The position numbers were made by a program, and so were the translations under genes. From Trichobilharzia szidati (taxonomy: Eukaryota; Platyhelminthes; Trematoda; Strigeidida; Schistosomatidae), in assembly GCA_944472155.2 (NCBI GenBank), contig OX235271.1, forward strand, positions 79,282,256 to 79,346,255: a DNA stretch of 64,000 nt, in the 5' to 3' direction. Positions 32,720 to 43,849 of the stretch are shown piece after piece (position 1 is the first letter of the stretch; each line of letters begins with the position of its first letter). The notes under the pieces were generated by a model. It was not told the DNA's origin. It searched no databases and saw nothing but the letters and a program-made list of their open reading frames with translations.

Positions 32720-34800
32720 ACGAAATCTTTAATTTACAAAACACAAACACCGAAACGTATTTCACACATTCGGTTCACTTGATAGATTTCGTTTTATAAC
32801 AGCAGAAGACAAGAGACCTAGAAAGGGAATGTCCTCTATATTAGCGAAATTATGTACAGTTTATCCCCAAATTATCATTTGCACATATCTTCCGTGTTGT
32901 GCTACTTCTGGCCTTCATATCGTGTTTCTTTTCGTATTCCTTTCACGTCTCCCATGTTTTTCCCCACAACACTATTTCATTTGCTGTCTTTGACATCAAG
33001 TCTGTCACTCTCTGCTATTTAAATATTTTTATGCCGATGAACGTCTCTTGACATACTACTGATAAATGTTATCAGTAGCACACACCACAGTTGAAGAAGG
33101 AAAGGAAAGTATAGGTTCTCATTATCAGCTGCAAGCTACCTTAATTTTCATTGGTCATAAGTAATGACAATAACATACTTTAATGTTTGAATGGTAGTAG
33201 TGAAGACACAATGAAATCAACGCGTCACTGAGCTTACCAGGCTTGTGACTGACCTCCTGTAGGACTGTATTCGATTTTCTTTTGATTGAACAACAGTCAG
33301 TAACTAGTATTGCAACAACAGAAGACAAGGGCCAGGCAACAGATCGTTTATCAAGGAAAATCAACACATATTTATAGATTTTAATGTACATTATTGTTAG
33401 TAGAAAATACAGTCTTTTGATTATTTGTTTCTCACAGAAAGTTAACCTTGCATCTCTTTGTGGCTGTGTCAGATCATCCATATGCTAACTGTATCCGCCT
33501 ACGCAAAGCCTTTGTTCTCATTTTCTCACTACCAATATTGGGGACATAAACATTGACGTCAATTACTGTCTACCAACTTTGGCTAGCAGCCAGCTCTCAC
33601 CACAGTATCATGTGTCTAGTTCTTGGTGTTAGTGCAGACTGAACTCTGTCAGTCACGTTTGCAATTCGGTCTGCACCAAAGATAGGACTAGACAACATAT
33701 TACACTAATTACTGACTAGTGTCCAATCAAAAAAAGCCTTGTCTACATGAATGTCTTTGATTAGCCGGATTATAGGTAATAATTACTTGTGATCACTGTA
33801 GTGACTAAAATCCAAGTATTTCAACTCAGACTCAAGTAACTAATCGATGCTTTCTTCTATATAGCTTGCCAAACTTCCGCGAGTCATGCACAGGCTCAAA
33901 TTATTCGAATAATACCAAAAAGAACACTATCAGTTGATATAATCTGTGGTATAACACTACCACAACAATGATATCTGGTACAAAAGTCTCCCGGGTACAA
34001 AGTACATACTCTACAGCAATAAATAATTGACCAAATACACTAATAGATCACTTGAGAATTAATAAGAATATTCCTGATAAGATGGAATCGAAAGTCCCTC
34101 TGGAAGAATCAAACAGTCAATTCACTGCGTAACCTTGACTTCACTCGAACAAAATCATAGTCGTATAACAATACATTGCTGTTATTATTATCATCACATG
34201 TATTGGTGTAGCCTAGCGAAGTCATGAGAAGTGCCTGTGTGACTAGTTAAGACGTCTAGCCAAATATTTGACATTTCATGACGTCATTATAATCCTACAC
34301 TCTACACTTAAATATAATACTATTAAATCGTGATCATATAGAAATGTAAAAAGATTTTAACAATAAGCACGAATTAGTTGTAATTTTCTTTAATCTCACT
34401 AAAAAAAACTGTCTTTGTTTAAATAAATAAAAATTCAAACAAAAGCTTGCAAGAGTTTAGTTACAAGCCAGAAAAAAAGTTTTTTTTCAATATGAAGTTC
34501 TAAACTATCTGCTATGGTCTTTTTGTCTCTCCTATTTCTTTTATTATTTTATGAAAGGGCCAAGTTAAAGTATAGCGGCCTAGGAGTGCGAACGCACCAA
34601 TGACCTTGAACGCATACTATAGGTTGGATACCGAGACCTACTGTTATTACTGAGCCACTATAAACGCTGTTCACGAATTGAGGTGCAAATTTCATCCTGA
34701 TCTCGTTAGGTTTAGGGTTAGGATGTTTTCTCTGCATTTTTCTAGAAAATAGCTGTCGATCCCCTAATGGTACTCATACTAATTCAATCAAGGGCTTTCG
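32720..34800. other. AT-rich intergenic sequence with a family 4 repeat
   Basis: 33555-33740 resembles 55920-56010 in inverse order (GTGCAGACTGAACTCTGTCAGTCA, TTACTGACTAGTGTCCAATCA). A 108-codon minus frame at 33155-33481 has no motif. Nothing else recognised. Confidence 0.4.
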
Positions 34801-34832
34801 AGGAAGAGTGAAAAACAGGATAAAAGCGATAA

Positions 34833-35745
34833 ATGGGTCACAACTCATCTTCAGTCACCTCGATGAATACATGCACAGAAACTGGTTTAACTCTAAGTCT
34901 GTTACTCTTCATTGCAATTGGGAGATATTTAAGTCAGGGAAAAATATCCCTGTCAATACGTTTTATGATTATTTCCTGTATTTCTACTGTAAATAAACGT
35001 CATCTTTATGGGAAAATTACTGGTTTTTCTGAGTGGTCACCTCAAGGGTCAGTCGTGAGTTTGCATTCAATGGATCGTTATAGTTTAACCTTACGCATTG
35101 AAGGATATAGTCATAGTGAAGTCAGTAAATACGTATACGTATAGAATTTATTATTTACATCATAAGAGTAAACTGGTTTCAAGTGAAATCACGGATTGAC
35201 ATCTGTTGAAGCAATACCGAAAACCAACGAGTACTGAAAAGCTGTTTCGTCTTAGCTTGTGACTCGTTATCAGTACTTGCCCATGACCTCACCACCAGTG
35301 ATCAAACTTAAGATTTTCAGGTTACGACGCCAGCACCTTGGTCATTCAACCACTGAGACAGAATCCAGTGGCCAGTTCAAGAATTCTAACTTCTGTCAAT
35401 TTATTATTGATTCGTCCAGGAATTTCGCAGTGGAGTTGCTTTTACAAACCTGATACACCAGTACGAAAAATATTGCTGTGGAAATGAAGTTTATATTTAA
35501 TGGACAGTTTCTTTTCATATGCAGAAAAGAAGAAAATTATCAGAACTCTCTATGTAATAGAATTGCACTCCGAGTATGAAATTCGCATCTGTGAAGATTT
35601 CATTCACATAAATTATGACACTTCAAATCAGACAGGTGATGCTAATAATGATAGCTTTATTCCAAACAGCACTTTTGGTACAAATATAGAATTTTCAGCA
35701 TGCAATAAAATATCGCATCTAATTTTCTCATTACGGGACCAATAA
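34833..35745 (+). CDS. hypothetical membrane protein, two exons
   Basis: Exon 1 runs from ATG 34833 to GTCA|GTAAAT (exon end 35124, 97 codons plus 1 nt). A strong acceptor TTTCTTTTCATATGCAG precedes exon 2 (35525), which needs exactly 1 nt from exon 1 and is open to TAA 35743-35745. The join gives 170 residues. Two hydrophobic segments stand out (TGLTLSLLLFIAI and LSIRFMIISCIST), followed by a soluble part with YGKITGFSEWSPQGSVVSLH, TLYVIELHSEYEIRICEDFI and an N/S-rich stretch. The 400-bp intron contains a decayed SINE family 2 copy. No family recognised. Phase agreement and splice quality support it; a chance pairing of two open frames is the alternative. Confidence 0.35.
35185..35410 (-). 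mobile_element. SINE family 2 copy, decayed
   Basis: Minus strand: GTACTGATAACGAGTCAC...AAGACGAAACAGCTTTTCAGTAC block at 35223-35275, tRNA-like remnants at 35290-35365, and the gaattcttgaactgg flank. It lies in the intron of the hypothetical gene 34833-35745. Confidence 0.6.
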
Positions 35746-36612
35746 TTAAAGTAGGGCATTTACATTAATAATATTCTTCCACAAGAAGTGAATATAAAAT
35801 TAAATCAAGTGAAAATATTAACGGCAATGTAACAGTGAGACCAAAATAAGAATGCCATTTACTTAGATTTTCTCAGTAAGTCGGTAATATCCTGTCTTAC
35901 ACTTTTCTCATCACATAAAATGTGTGCTAAATAAGATATATTGTAGAGTTTTTGTACTTAGTCGTTCGAGCACACAGTTTTCTATAGTTGCTTCTAGTTT
36001 TACCCAATGAGGTGCAAGGAGAGTCTGACAGGATAATATTTGCTAATTCCTTGCAAGAGTCCATGTGTCTATCTACAGTAGTGTTAACGACTTGGCTTAG
36101 AAACACGACACTCCCCCTACTGATGGCTTTTAGTGCCCTTCGCAGTATAACAAAGTCTTTCTTGAGTAACCCAGGGAAGATTAGAGGGAGCAGTAAAGAA
36201 GTACAGGCAGAATACAAGAATTAACAAACTGTAACAGTAAAGACGGTCGTCTTAACTTCCTTACGTAGCACGTTAAACGAAACATCTTTCTGGAAACTAA
36301 CATTATGTGAGAAGACCAGGAAAGATCAAAGGAAATGCACAGCTCAAGGTATTTAACATACTATTCGGTTTCAACTCCAGTGCCATCTATGACCGTGGAA
36401 ATTGTTTAAGATCTAAATTCATTCAATGAAACAAAATTCTTTATAGAAGACAATGGATGTTAAATTTTAAAAAATCATGTTAAAACTTTATGATAATTCT
36501 AATTTTTAAAAAGCATAATAATAACCGAAGGAAATTGGAATTTCAGAGATAGTGTATTTCAGAGTTAAACAAATAAATCAAAAGACGTGGAAATAGAATT
36601 CACATTTACATG

Positions 36613-36840
36613 TTTTTTTTCCTTCACGTTCCCCAGTGGAACATAGGGCTTCAAGCTAACGACTTGAAGTTTCTGTATCAGTGTTTATTTTACAGGATGG
36701 GGTTGCTAGCCTCATGCCCAACCTTTCCTCTTCACCAGCATTACTTCTGGCTTAGCGAGGTAAACGAGTGCGTCGGCCGGGGATCGAACCCCGGCCCATG
36801 TGCATGGTCGGCGAGCGTCCTAACCGCTATACCACAGACG
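36613..36840 (-). mobile_element. SINE family 1, well-preserved copy
   Basis: Minus strand: tRNA-like head at 36765-36840, tail GAAGCCCTATGTTCCACTGG ending in a poly-A-like run (plus TTTTTTTT at 36613). Direct repeats CATTTACATG at 36603-36612 and 36841-36850 mark the target site. It is very close to the copy at 55-285, suggesting recent mobility. Confidence 0.85.
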
Positions 36841-37359
36841 CATTTACATGTTAACATTTACATGTTAATTGATTGTAGAAGAAAAATACCTAGTTATAAT
36901 ATGCGAAAGTGTTGCTTTACCAAGTTTTTGTACCATATCATATATCTAGTTGAAATGAAATCAATGGAAACTAAAGATATGATAGCAGAATCGGTTACAA
37001 TTTGATGACTAAATTATCCACTGTATTTCGGTTGCTGGTAACTAGCAATGGGAGATAGAATGTGAATTCTGTTCTATATGTACTCATCATCTATGTTTAC
37101 CTGTAGCCCCTGTGAATGATGGTAGTCACACTGACACGTGAACCCGTTACACAAGAGGTAGCCCTCATGGCCTAGTGAATGACACTTTGGAGTTTAAAAC
37201 GATGGGTGTGCGTTCCAGTCTTAGTGAGAACACCGTGACTTTACTGGAGATTGAAGGTACATCCAGTTGATGAATCTCAGATAGCAAAGAATACACATTG
37301 TGCATTCCACTGCCAATCAAAATAACATCATTTTAATATTCTATAGTTTAGTTTGTAAG

Positions 37360-37515
37360 GGTTAGTTATGTTTTTACGAGTTGATCACGGATTGATATCA
37401 ATTAGAGAACCATTGAAAACCAGGGAGTACTGGACAGTTGCTTTATCCTAGTTTGAGAATCATCGGCAGTACGCACCCACTGGGATTCGAATCCAGGACC
37501 TTCCGATTAGTATTC
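37360..37515 (-). mobile_element. SINE family 2, 3' half
   Basis: The minus strand carries the B-box part, the hammerhead-derived block (TACTGCCGATGATTCTC..., 37430-37475) and the 3' end. It is abutted by a plus-strand tRNA-like half at 37505-37610 and a full plus copy at 37665-37890, so a near-perfect inverted repeat exists here. Confidence 0.7.
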
Positions 37516-37890
37516 ATGAGCCGTTGATTCGGGTCTCAGTGGCTGAATGGTATACGAGCTTGCCTTGTAACCGGAAGGTCCTGGGTTCGAATCCCAGTGG
37601 GTGCGTACAGCCGGTGGTCATTTTAATACTCAAACATCGTCGAAACGTCCGCAATGGGCACCAATAAATCAATAGAAGTTAGAATTCATGAGCCATTGAA
37701 TCGGGTTCCAGTGGCTGAATGGTATACGAGCTTACCTTGTAACCGGAAGGTCCTGGGTTCGAATCCCAGTGGGTGCGTACTGCCGATGATTCCCAAACTA
37801 GGATCCAACAGATGGCTGTCCAGTACTCCCAGCTGGTTTTCAATGGTTCTCTAACTGATATCAGTCCGTGATCAACTCGTAAAAACATAT
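37505..37890 (+). mobile_element. SINE family 2, one partial and one full plus copy
   Basis: The tRNA-like block GTGGCTGAATGGTATACGAG is repeated at 37540 and 37710, each followed by CTGGGTTCGAATCCCAG. The second copy continues with TACTGCCGATGATTCCC (37778-37794), an insertion-bearing GAAA region (GATCCAACAGATGG) and CTGTCCAGTACTCCC, then the 3' end to 37890. Confidence 0.75.
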
Positions 37891-38479
37891 CAATAGAAGT
37901 TGAAAATTTCGGTCCAACATAATCAATCAACGGGAAATGCAAATTAACTTGAAACAATAAATTCAGTGTATGTTAATTCCACATTTAACAGTGGGACAGG
38001 ATTAATGAACTCTTGTACATCAACAACGTTTGCATGCATATACTCATTGAAATTCTACTTCTACTTATCCTGCCCTACTATCACAAATGGGGAACAGTTA
38101 AATATTCCAGGAAAACACTTTGTGTACATTATTCAGTATTATTCTGATTCAACAAAGCTTCAGATATTCCCTTTTATCCGTGTTGAACACAGTTTCCTTT
38201 ATATAGCGTGGAGATTTCGCTTGTCACTCAACTTGCGAGTAAATACTATTTTGGCATTTTGGTAGCCTAATTTATCTGTTTGGCAACTGACACGCCAAAC
38301 GAAGTGAATTCAGAGTAGATGTCTTTATGGACGGAATTGAAGTAAAAAAATTAGTATAAAATTCATCATTTCCAGAATGTTTAATCTCTCTAATTATGAA
38401 GCAGGACTACATAAACAGAAACAAATGTTTTAAAATTTCTTAATACATTGTTTCGGAAATGATATTCATGACAAGGCAT

Positions 38480-38815
38480 TTACAGGCCGTTAACCAATTG
38501 TACCAGTTTGACTGCTCCTGTTGAGCTAGTTACATTGGGTGTACATCGTCATCGTATTACCGGACACCATCACGTATGGTTAAGTAAGGAACAAACAAGA
38601 TCTATGCGTAGCTCTTTTTTAGCCAATCTTGTAGAGAATGAGAATACAGTTGACGTCCATAAAGCATTTAAATTTATTTGTCGCCTTCAGAATAATTCAT
38701 AATTTTGCTTCACGAGTTTGTCTTCTGCATGCAACTGCGGCCATAGAAATCCACCTGAAAAAGCCAGATCTGAATGTTCAGAAGAAACTGGTAAAGTAAC
38801 TTTCCTTACTTTAGC
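38480..38815 (+). mobile_element. Penelope-like element 3' end, GIY-YIG domain
   Basis: Plus strand in several frames: LYQFDCSC-stop-ASYIG (about 38495-38545), then in another frame NTVDVHKAFKFICRLQN (38645-38695) and ATAAIEIHLKKPDLNVQKKL (38735-38800). These are the consecutive blocks of the C-terminal GIY-YIG endonuclease of schistosome Penelope-like elements. At least two frameshifts and one stop. The reverse transcriptase is not present upstream. Confidence 0.75.
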
Positions 38816-39059
38816 CATCCTTACTGACAATTTTCCTTCCCCCAGGCCTTTTACGAGTTACTATTTTCTTAATTATTTTATTATTCTGACGATTTCATCT
38901 TTAATTGCTTATTACGTAATCAACTTCTTGATTACATCTTATCTTACCAAAATTATGCAATACGCAATCCACTTGTTTAATTTTTGCAATTATTCCTACC
39001 TTCTAATCATTACATCACTAGCGAGTAGCCCCGTCCACTGAGGTAGTCACTTGGGTTCT

Positions 39060-39315
39060 AGTGAGAAGTTGTGACTAGTAGTGTACAGCAGGTCGGGTGT
39101 GGGGACAAATACTCCTCGCTACTGACGATATCGGCTAGTGGTCGCGCCATATCGTAAAATGGCAGAAGCTGGGATTCATGGACCATTAGGTCTGGTCCCA
39201 ATGGTTTAATGGTCTGTGAGCTCGTCTTGCAACGCCAGGATCTTTGGGTTCGAACCCCAATGGGAGAGTACTGTTGTGAAGGGTCCCAAGCAAGGCTGAT
39301 GAAACAGCTGTCCAA
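39060..39315 (+). mobile_element. SINE family 2 copy
   Basis: Plus strand: upstream block (AGCAGGTCGGGTGTGGGGAC, GGTCGCGCCATATCG), tRNA-like block with GGGTTCGAACCCC (39247-39259), then TACTGTTGTGAAGGGTCCC...GATGAAACAGCTGTCC. The hammerhead core is lost. Confidence 0.65.
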
Positions 39316-39599
39316 TAATATATATTAGAGTAGAGCTGCAGATGAGGACCTAACTGAAAAATGAATATTTATTTACTCTATTCTAATTTTGTCTAATCTT
39401 AGTTTTTAAATAGGGATTTTTTCTATATTGAAACCAAAAGATAAGTAAACAACCCATAAGAGATAACTATGACACATATTGTACTTCCTACATTTATTTA
39501 AAAGCAAGACTGTATTAAGCATATGACAGTACAATCTGAGTATTACTGGAACATAATAAAAGAATGAAAGTATTTCTCTGAAAATATTGAGCCATTGAA

Positions 39600-40115
39600 A
39601 TAATACAGGAGATTTATAGCTCAGTTAGATGACTGTGATGTGGTTGCGTTCTCTGAGCTGTATGTTTTGCACTGCAAAGCTTCTACTGTCATGCTACACA
39701 ACATCTTCAGTACAAACTTCAACATAAAGTTAATTTAACTGTTGATGTTCTTGAACTCGTAGTTGAAGCTTATGCCCACTTTTATCAATATAACACTTAT
39801 TACAGTTCATACAATAGATTCTGTAGAATAAATAAATTGCATCAATTGCGAAAAACAGTATATTGCTCAAAGTGGGCATTAATTGGGATTCCGAATCCAA
39901 TAACACAAACTAGCTGTGAAAAGATACTACATATATTTTCCTATACAGATGCATGAAAGCGACAATGACCACCCATTTGACTGGGAAAGTGTAAAAACGT
40001 GGAACACTAGAAGCCCCTAAAATTCCACAGAATTCCTAAAAGCCTGGTACTCAGACGAATCAATGATCAATAAATACGTTATTATACATCAAAATTTATC
40101 AATTAATAAAAAATA
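39600..40115 (+). mobile_element. Penelope-like element 3' fragment
   Basis: The clearest block is at 39955-40085: SDNDHPFDWESVKTWNT and then EFLKAWYSDESMINKYVIIH, the C-terminal end of a schistosome Penelope-like ORF past the GIY-YIG domain. The upstream part is frameshifted. An 11-bp inverted repeat (ATGCCCACTTT 39772-39782, AAAGTGGGCAT 39869-39879) lies in it. Confidence 0.5.
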
Positions 40116-40479
40116 AGCTACATGACAAAAATGTCAAATTCAAAGTCAGTGAAAACGATCATTACTTGTTCAAATTAAGAACCAATAACAATTAAGGTTG
40201 TTAGGAGGTACAATCATATCATTCATAGAGAATCCAAGTAAGTTCACTTCATATTCAAGTTCGTGCTGAAGATGTTGTCTAGCTGGACAAGGAAAGCCTG
40301 GCAATTCAACTACCCAGCTGAGAGTACGTAACCGCATAAAATCTTTGGGTCATTACATATCAGTATAACCAAATACCATTAGGCGACAATTTTATGTCTA
40401 CTGTACACGTCGTCTGAAGTTGACTAGTTCGCTTATTTAACAAATTTTGCTTCTCGTCTTTTTCCAGATGCTAGTTTGC

Positions 40480-40719
40480 AGGAATTTGGTTGATTCCAAG
40501 ATTAACCACGAAATGACTTCAGTTAGAGGACAACTGAAAGCCAGAGAGTATGACAGCTGTCTTGCTCTTGTTCGGGAATATATAGCTATACGCGCCAATG
40601 AACCTGTACCAGGGCTCAAACCCAAAACCTCCAGGTTCCTAGGGGAGTTCGTTGATCATTCAGACACTAGAGTGGAATTCAGTGGACCATGAATTTTAAC
40701 TTATACCAATTCACGATAT
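40480..40719 (-). mobile_element. SINE family 2 copy split by an RTE insertion
   Basis: The decayed 3' and tRNA-like parts are here; the upstream block of the same copy continues at 41516-41640 (CACGATATATAACTCC...ATGTCATCGGTGAG). The junction sequence AATTCACGATAT is duplicated at 40708-40719 and 41516-41527. Confidence 0.65.
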
Positions 40720-41515
40720 GGAGGATCTGGACTTCGCCGATGATATATGTCTGATTTCCCACAAACTGGAAGGTATACAAGTGAAAAGCAACAAGTTGAC
40801 AGAAGAAACATCTAGAGAAGATAGGACTTCAGGTGAACATAGAGAAAACAGAGGTAATGAAGATTCCTGGGCAACACCAACAGCAGCAACAACAATAACA
40901 GACAAAAATCAGCATAAATGGGAGGAACCTGAAAGAAATAACCTCCTTTAGCTACCAACCTGGGAAGCATCGTTTCAACTACAGGCGGAACTGATGACCA
41001 TATCAAAGCAAGGATTGGGAAAGCAAAGCGAGCTTTCACTACTCTCAAGTCTGTGTGGAGGTCAACAGCACTCAGAATGAAAAATAAGATCCGGATTTTC
41101 AACTCCAATGTGAAGTCAGTGCTACTAAACGATCAGAGACTTGGCGCTTCACGAAGGGCGCCTTCATCAACAGCTGTCTTCGCTCAGTACTCAAGATCAG
41201 CAATAGGGAGGGATCTGTAGGAGCGAACCAAACAGTACCCAATTGTGCAACAAATATGCAGGAAGAAATGCAGTTGGATTGGCCATACTTTGAGAAAACC
41301 ACCAAAGGATATTACAAGACAGCCTCTCTAGTAGAACCCGAACGGGAAGCGGCGAGTCGGTCGTCTAAGGGTAACACGGAGGAGGTCATGTGAAGAGGAG
41401 ATAAAAGCATGTGGGCAGACGTGGAGCCAGGTGAAAACGTTGGTAGAGAGCCGAACGCAATGGAGACGTGCGGTTGAAGCCCTAGGTTCCTTTAGGAACT
41501 AAAGGAAATAATAAT
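40720..41515 (+). mobile_element. RTE-clade LINE, 5'-truncated (family A), flanked by TSD
   Basis: Plus strand: MEDLDFADDICLISHKLEGI (the FADD catalytic box of RT), IEKTEV, SINGRNLKEITSF, STTGGTDD, IKARIGKAKRAF, LKSVWRS, MKNKIRIFNSNVKSVLL, KWRWIGH-like block and the tail GAAGCCCTAGGTTCC...GGAAATAATAATAATT. The reading changes frame several times, so it is dead, but it is otherwise easily readable. Inserted into a SINE family 2 copy with a 12-bp target-site duplication. Confidence 0.85.
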
Positions 41516-41644
41516 AATTCACGATATATAACTCCACAGTCAGAGAATGTCATCGGTGAGTATTTGTCCTCATGTTAAACTTGGCGGGCCCAGCTGGTCA
41601 CAAATTCCCACTAGAACTTCAGGCAACTGTCAGTCACTAGTTTT

Positions 41645-42740
41645 TAATGAAATTTGTCAAGAAACAGAGTGTAGGAACCTACTTTGACTAGTATATGGGA
41701 TAATTTTTATAAAAACGGAGCATTGTTAACACTCCTGACATGTACATTTTTATACAAAGCAGATCCTGAATTTTTTTCCAGAGATATTTTATTTTGCTTT
41801 GATATTTTTAACTCTATTAATACCATTACTACATTTTAAATAATTGTCCTTTCCTCAAAAAATATGCTACCTTTCAGTTAATCAATAATAGATGTATGAC
41901 CTTGAAAACAACCATGCTGGTTTACAATTATATCATACCAATGTAGCAATGATTAGCTGTCAGGTTATATACTTTCATAGCGTTCTAATTTTAAATCATC
42001 CAGCGACTTCATGCATACGTACTCTCCTATAGTAAACTTGTTAAGAAAGAGAGAAAATAAATATTGGAGCGGCGTTAACATGCATGATCTATTCTATTTC
42101 GTCTGTTCTCTTCAACAGTGTGTACGACGCATAATTTTCATTATATCGCATTATAATAAATTGTTTAACATAGTTCATCATTTGATGGAAGGCAATTAAC
42201 GTCATCGTAAATACAGAAGGAATGTTTGAAATGAAGTAGATTAAGAAATTATGTAAACATTTTTAAAATACACGCATGTCGGTAGAAATGAATTTTTAAT
42301 GATAGAAATTGTTGAGGATAAGAACATGTTGCGTAGATATACAGATGAATTTCCAGCATATCGGAAATTAGCCAGCAGGTTAATTGAAGGCGTGTCAGAC
42401 GTTTGACTGAGACAGCCTCAAAGAGCCAAAGAAGTCTAAGGATATATATTTTATGTTGGCCACCATACATGAAATCCAGTGACTACCAAGAACTTAGAGA
42501 TAGGGCTGATCAGGCCACTTAATGTGTTCAAGCATAGGCTATTTTTGGTAAATATTCAAAAATTGGAGACCAGCTCTTGTTTATTTTATTTCTATGTAAC
42601 TAAATTTAAATCCTGATCAGAATTTACTGGAAATACATATTTGCTTAAATGTAACTGCCACGTCAAATATTACTGAAACATGTTGATTTATCTTCAGACC
42701 AACCACTGAGTTTGTACATTCAAGTTGTTGTAAACATTTC
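41645..42740. other. AT-rich intergenic sequence, nothing recognised
   Basis: Only short frames without motif or splice partner. Confidence 0.35.
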
Positions 42741-42769
42741 GAGTCAAATATGAAACTGAAAGTGTAATG

Positions 42770-43430
42770 TGATGGAAAAATTATTCCCAGAGTCTTGGAA
42801 ATCGACTGATAGCAGAGAATCTGACTGGCTGAGTTTCAACACACAACGTCGCACTGAAAAGCAGCAGTTGAAGATAGCACAGGCCATGCGGTACAGAAGG
42901 TAAAAAAAGGGATTCAAAAGAAGTACAATATAAAGAAACAGGCTTGAGAAAGAATAGTAACATGCAAAAACATGACGGTTTAGTGAATATGGGAGATCCC
43001 AAACAGTGAATACAACACTGTCACTGAGAACAGTTTTGAGCCATGCCAACACCAGTTTCAAGACATTGGTTCTTAGCATCCTGGGAATCCCAAACAGACA
43101 GCCTACACACCCGTACGTAACTGACTCAAACCAACAGTCAAAGACTTCATGGACTAATGCCAAGTTTTCATTTGACCAGACCTAACTCTTTTCCAACCTG
43201 TTCTTATGTCAGCTAAAATCGCACGTTGAGGAATACGGTTCAGCAAGTATGACACGTGTCCTAACCATCCTAGTCAATTCACCTACACAGCGTTATCGAT
43301 TAACTTACCCTCCTTATCTAACCACCCAACGCTTAACCTCCATGTTTCTCACTATATGAAACCAGTTAACACGAGAAATAGAGCACAAATATCCGCGGTT
43401 AAAGACAGCTAGCCAATTGTTACTCTAATT
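42770..43430 (-). mobile_element. RTE-clade LINE 3' end (family B), decayed
   Basis: Same block order as 6890-7560 and 52918-53580: 3' UTR (CTGAGTTTCAACACACAACGTCG..., 42825-42850), a GAGAACAGTTTTGAGCCATG block, TTTTCATTTGACCAGACC and the C-terminal coding region to 43430, all with many substitutions. Confidence 0.6.
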
Positions 43431-43849
43431 TTGTAATCATTTTTTAAAATTTCATTTCAGTAAACAGCAACATTTTTATATGCTATGCTGTTTGTTAGTT
43501 AGGCTACCGAGGTAATTATGTCAAACAGTCTATATTTAAATTTCAAGACCTTTAATATGATATGAATTATTAGGATATTATGCTTTTTTAACAAGCGGAA
43601 TAAACCTGTGCTCATCACAAACAAAATGGTTTTACTTAAGGCTCCATGGGATCAGCATAGAACTGAATAATGTTCATAATCATCTAAATAACTCGACAAG
43701 AAATTTATTAGTGTGTCGGAGTTGTCGACTGGGTAGTAATTATAACTTTAATATATGAGTGTACACTAAAGATTAATCAGACTAATTTTGTTTGACAAAC
43801 AGATATATTTTAATTTCTTAGTTTTACTTTCCCTGAGATGAATGCTTTA

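Noticed and set aside
35927..36224. overlapping frames of 96 codons (minus) and 78 codons (plus)
   Set aside because: Both strands are open over the same stretch with no motif; could be a LINE scrap but could not be assigned.
37966..38265. 99-codon plus frame upstream of the Penelope fragment
   Set aside because: No domain, no matching splice phase with the 34833-35745 gene, and not recognisable as Penelope sequence either.
38508..38702. 64-codon open frame that looked like a host exon
   Set aside because: The neighbouring frames show consecutive Penelope GIY-YIG blocks (YQFDCSC..ASYIG, HKAFKFICRL, IEIHLKKPDLN), so it is part of a retroelement.
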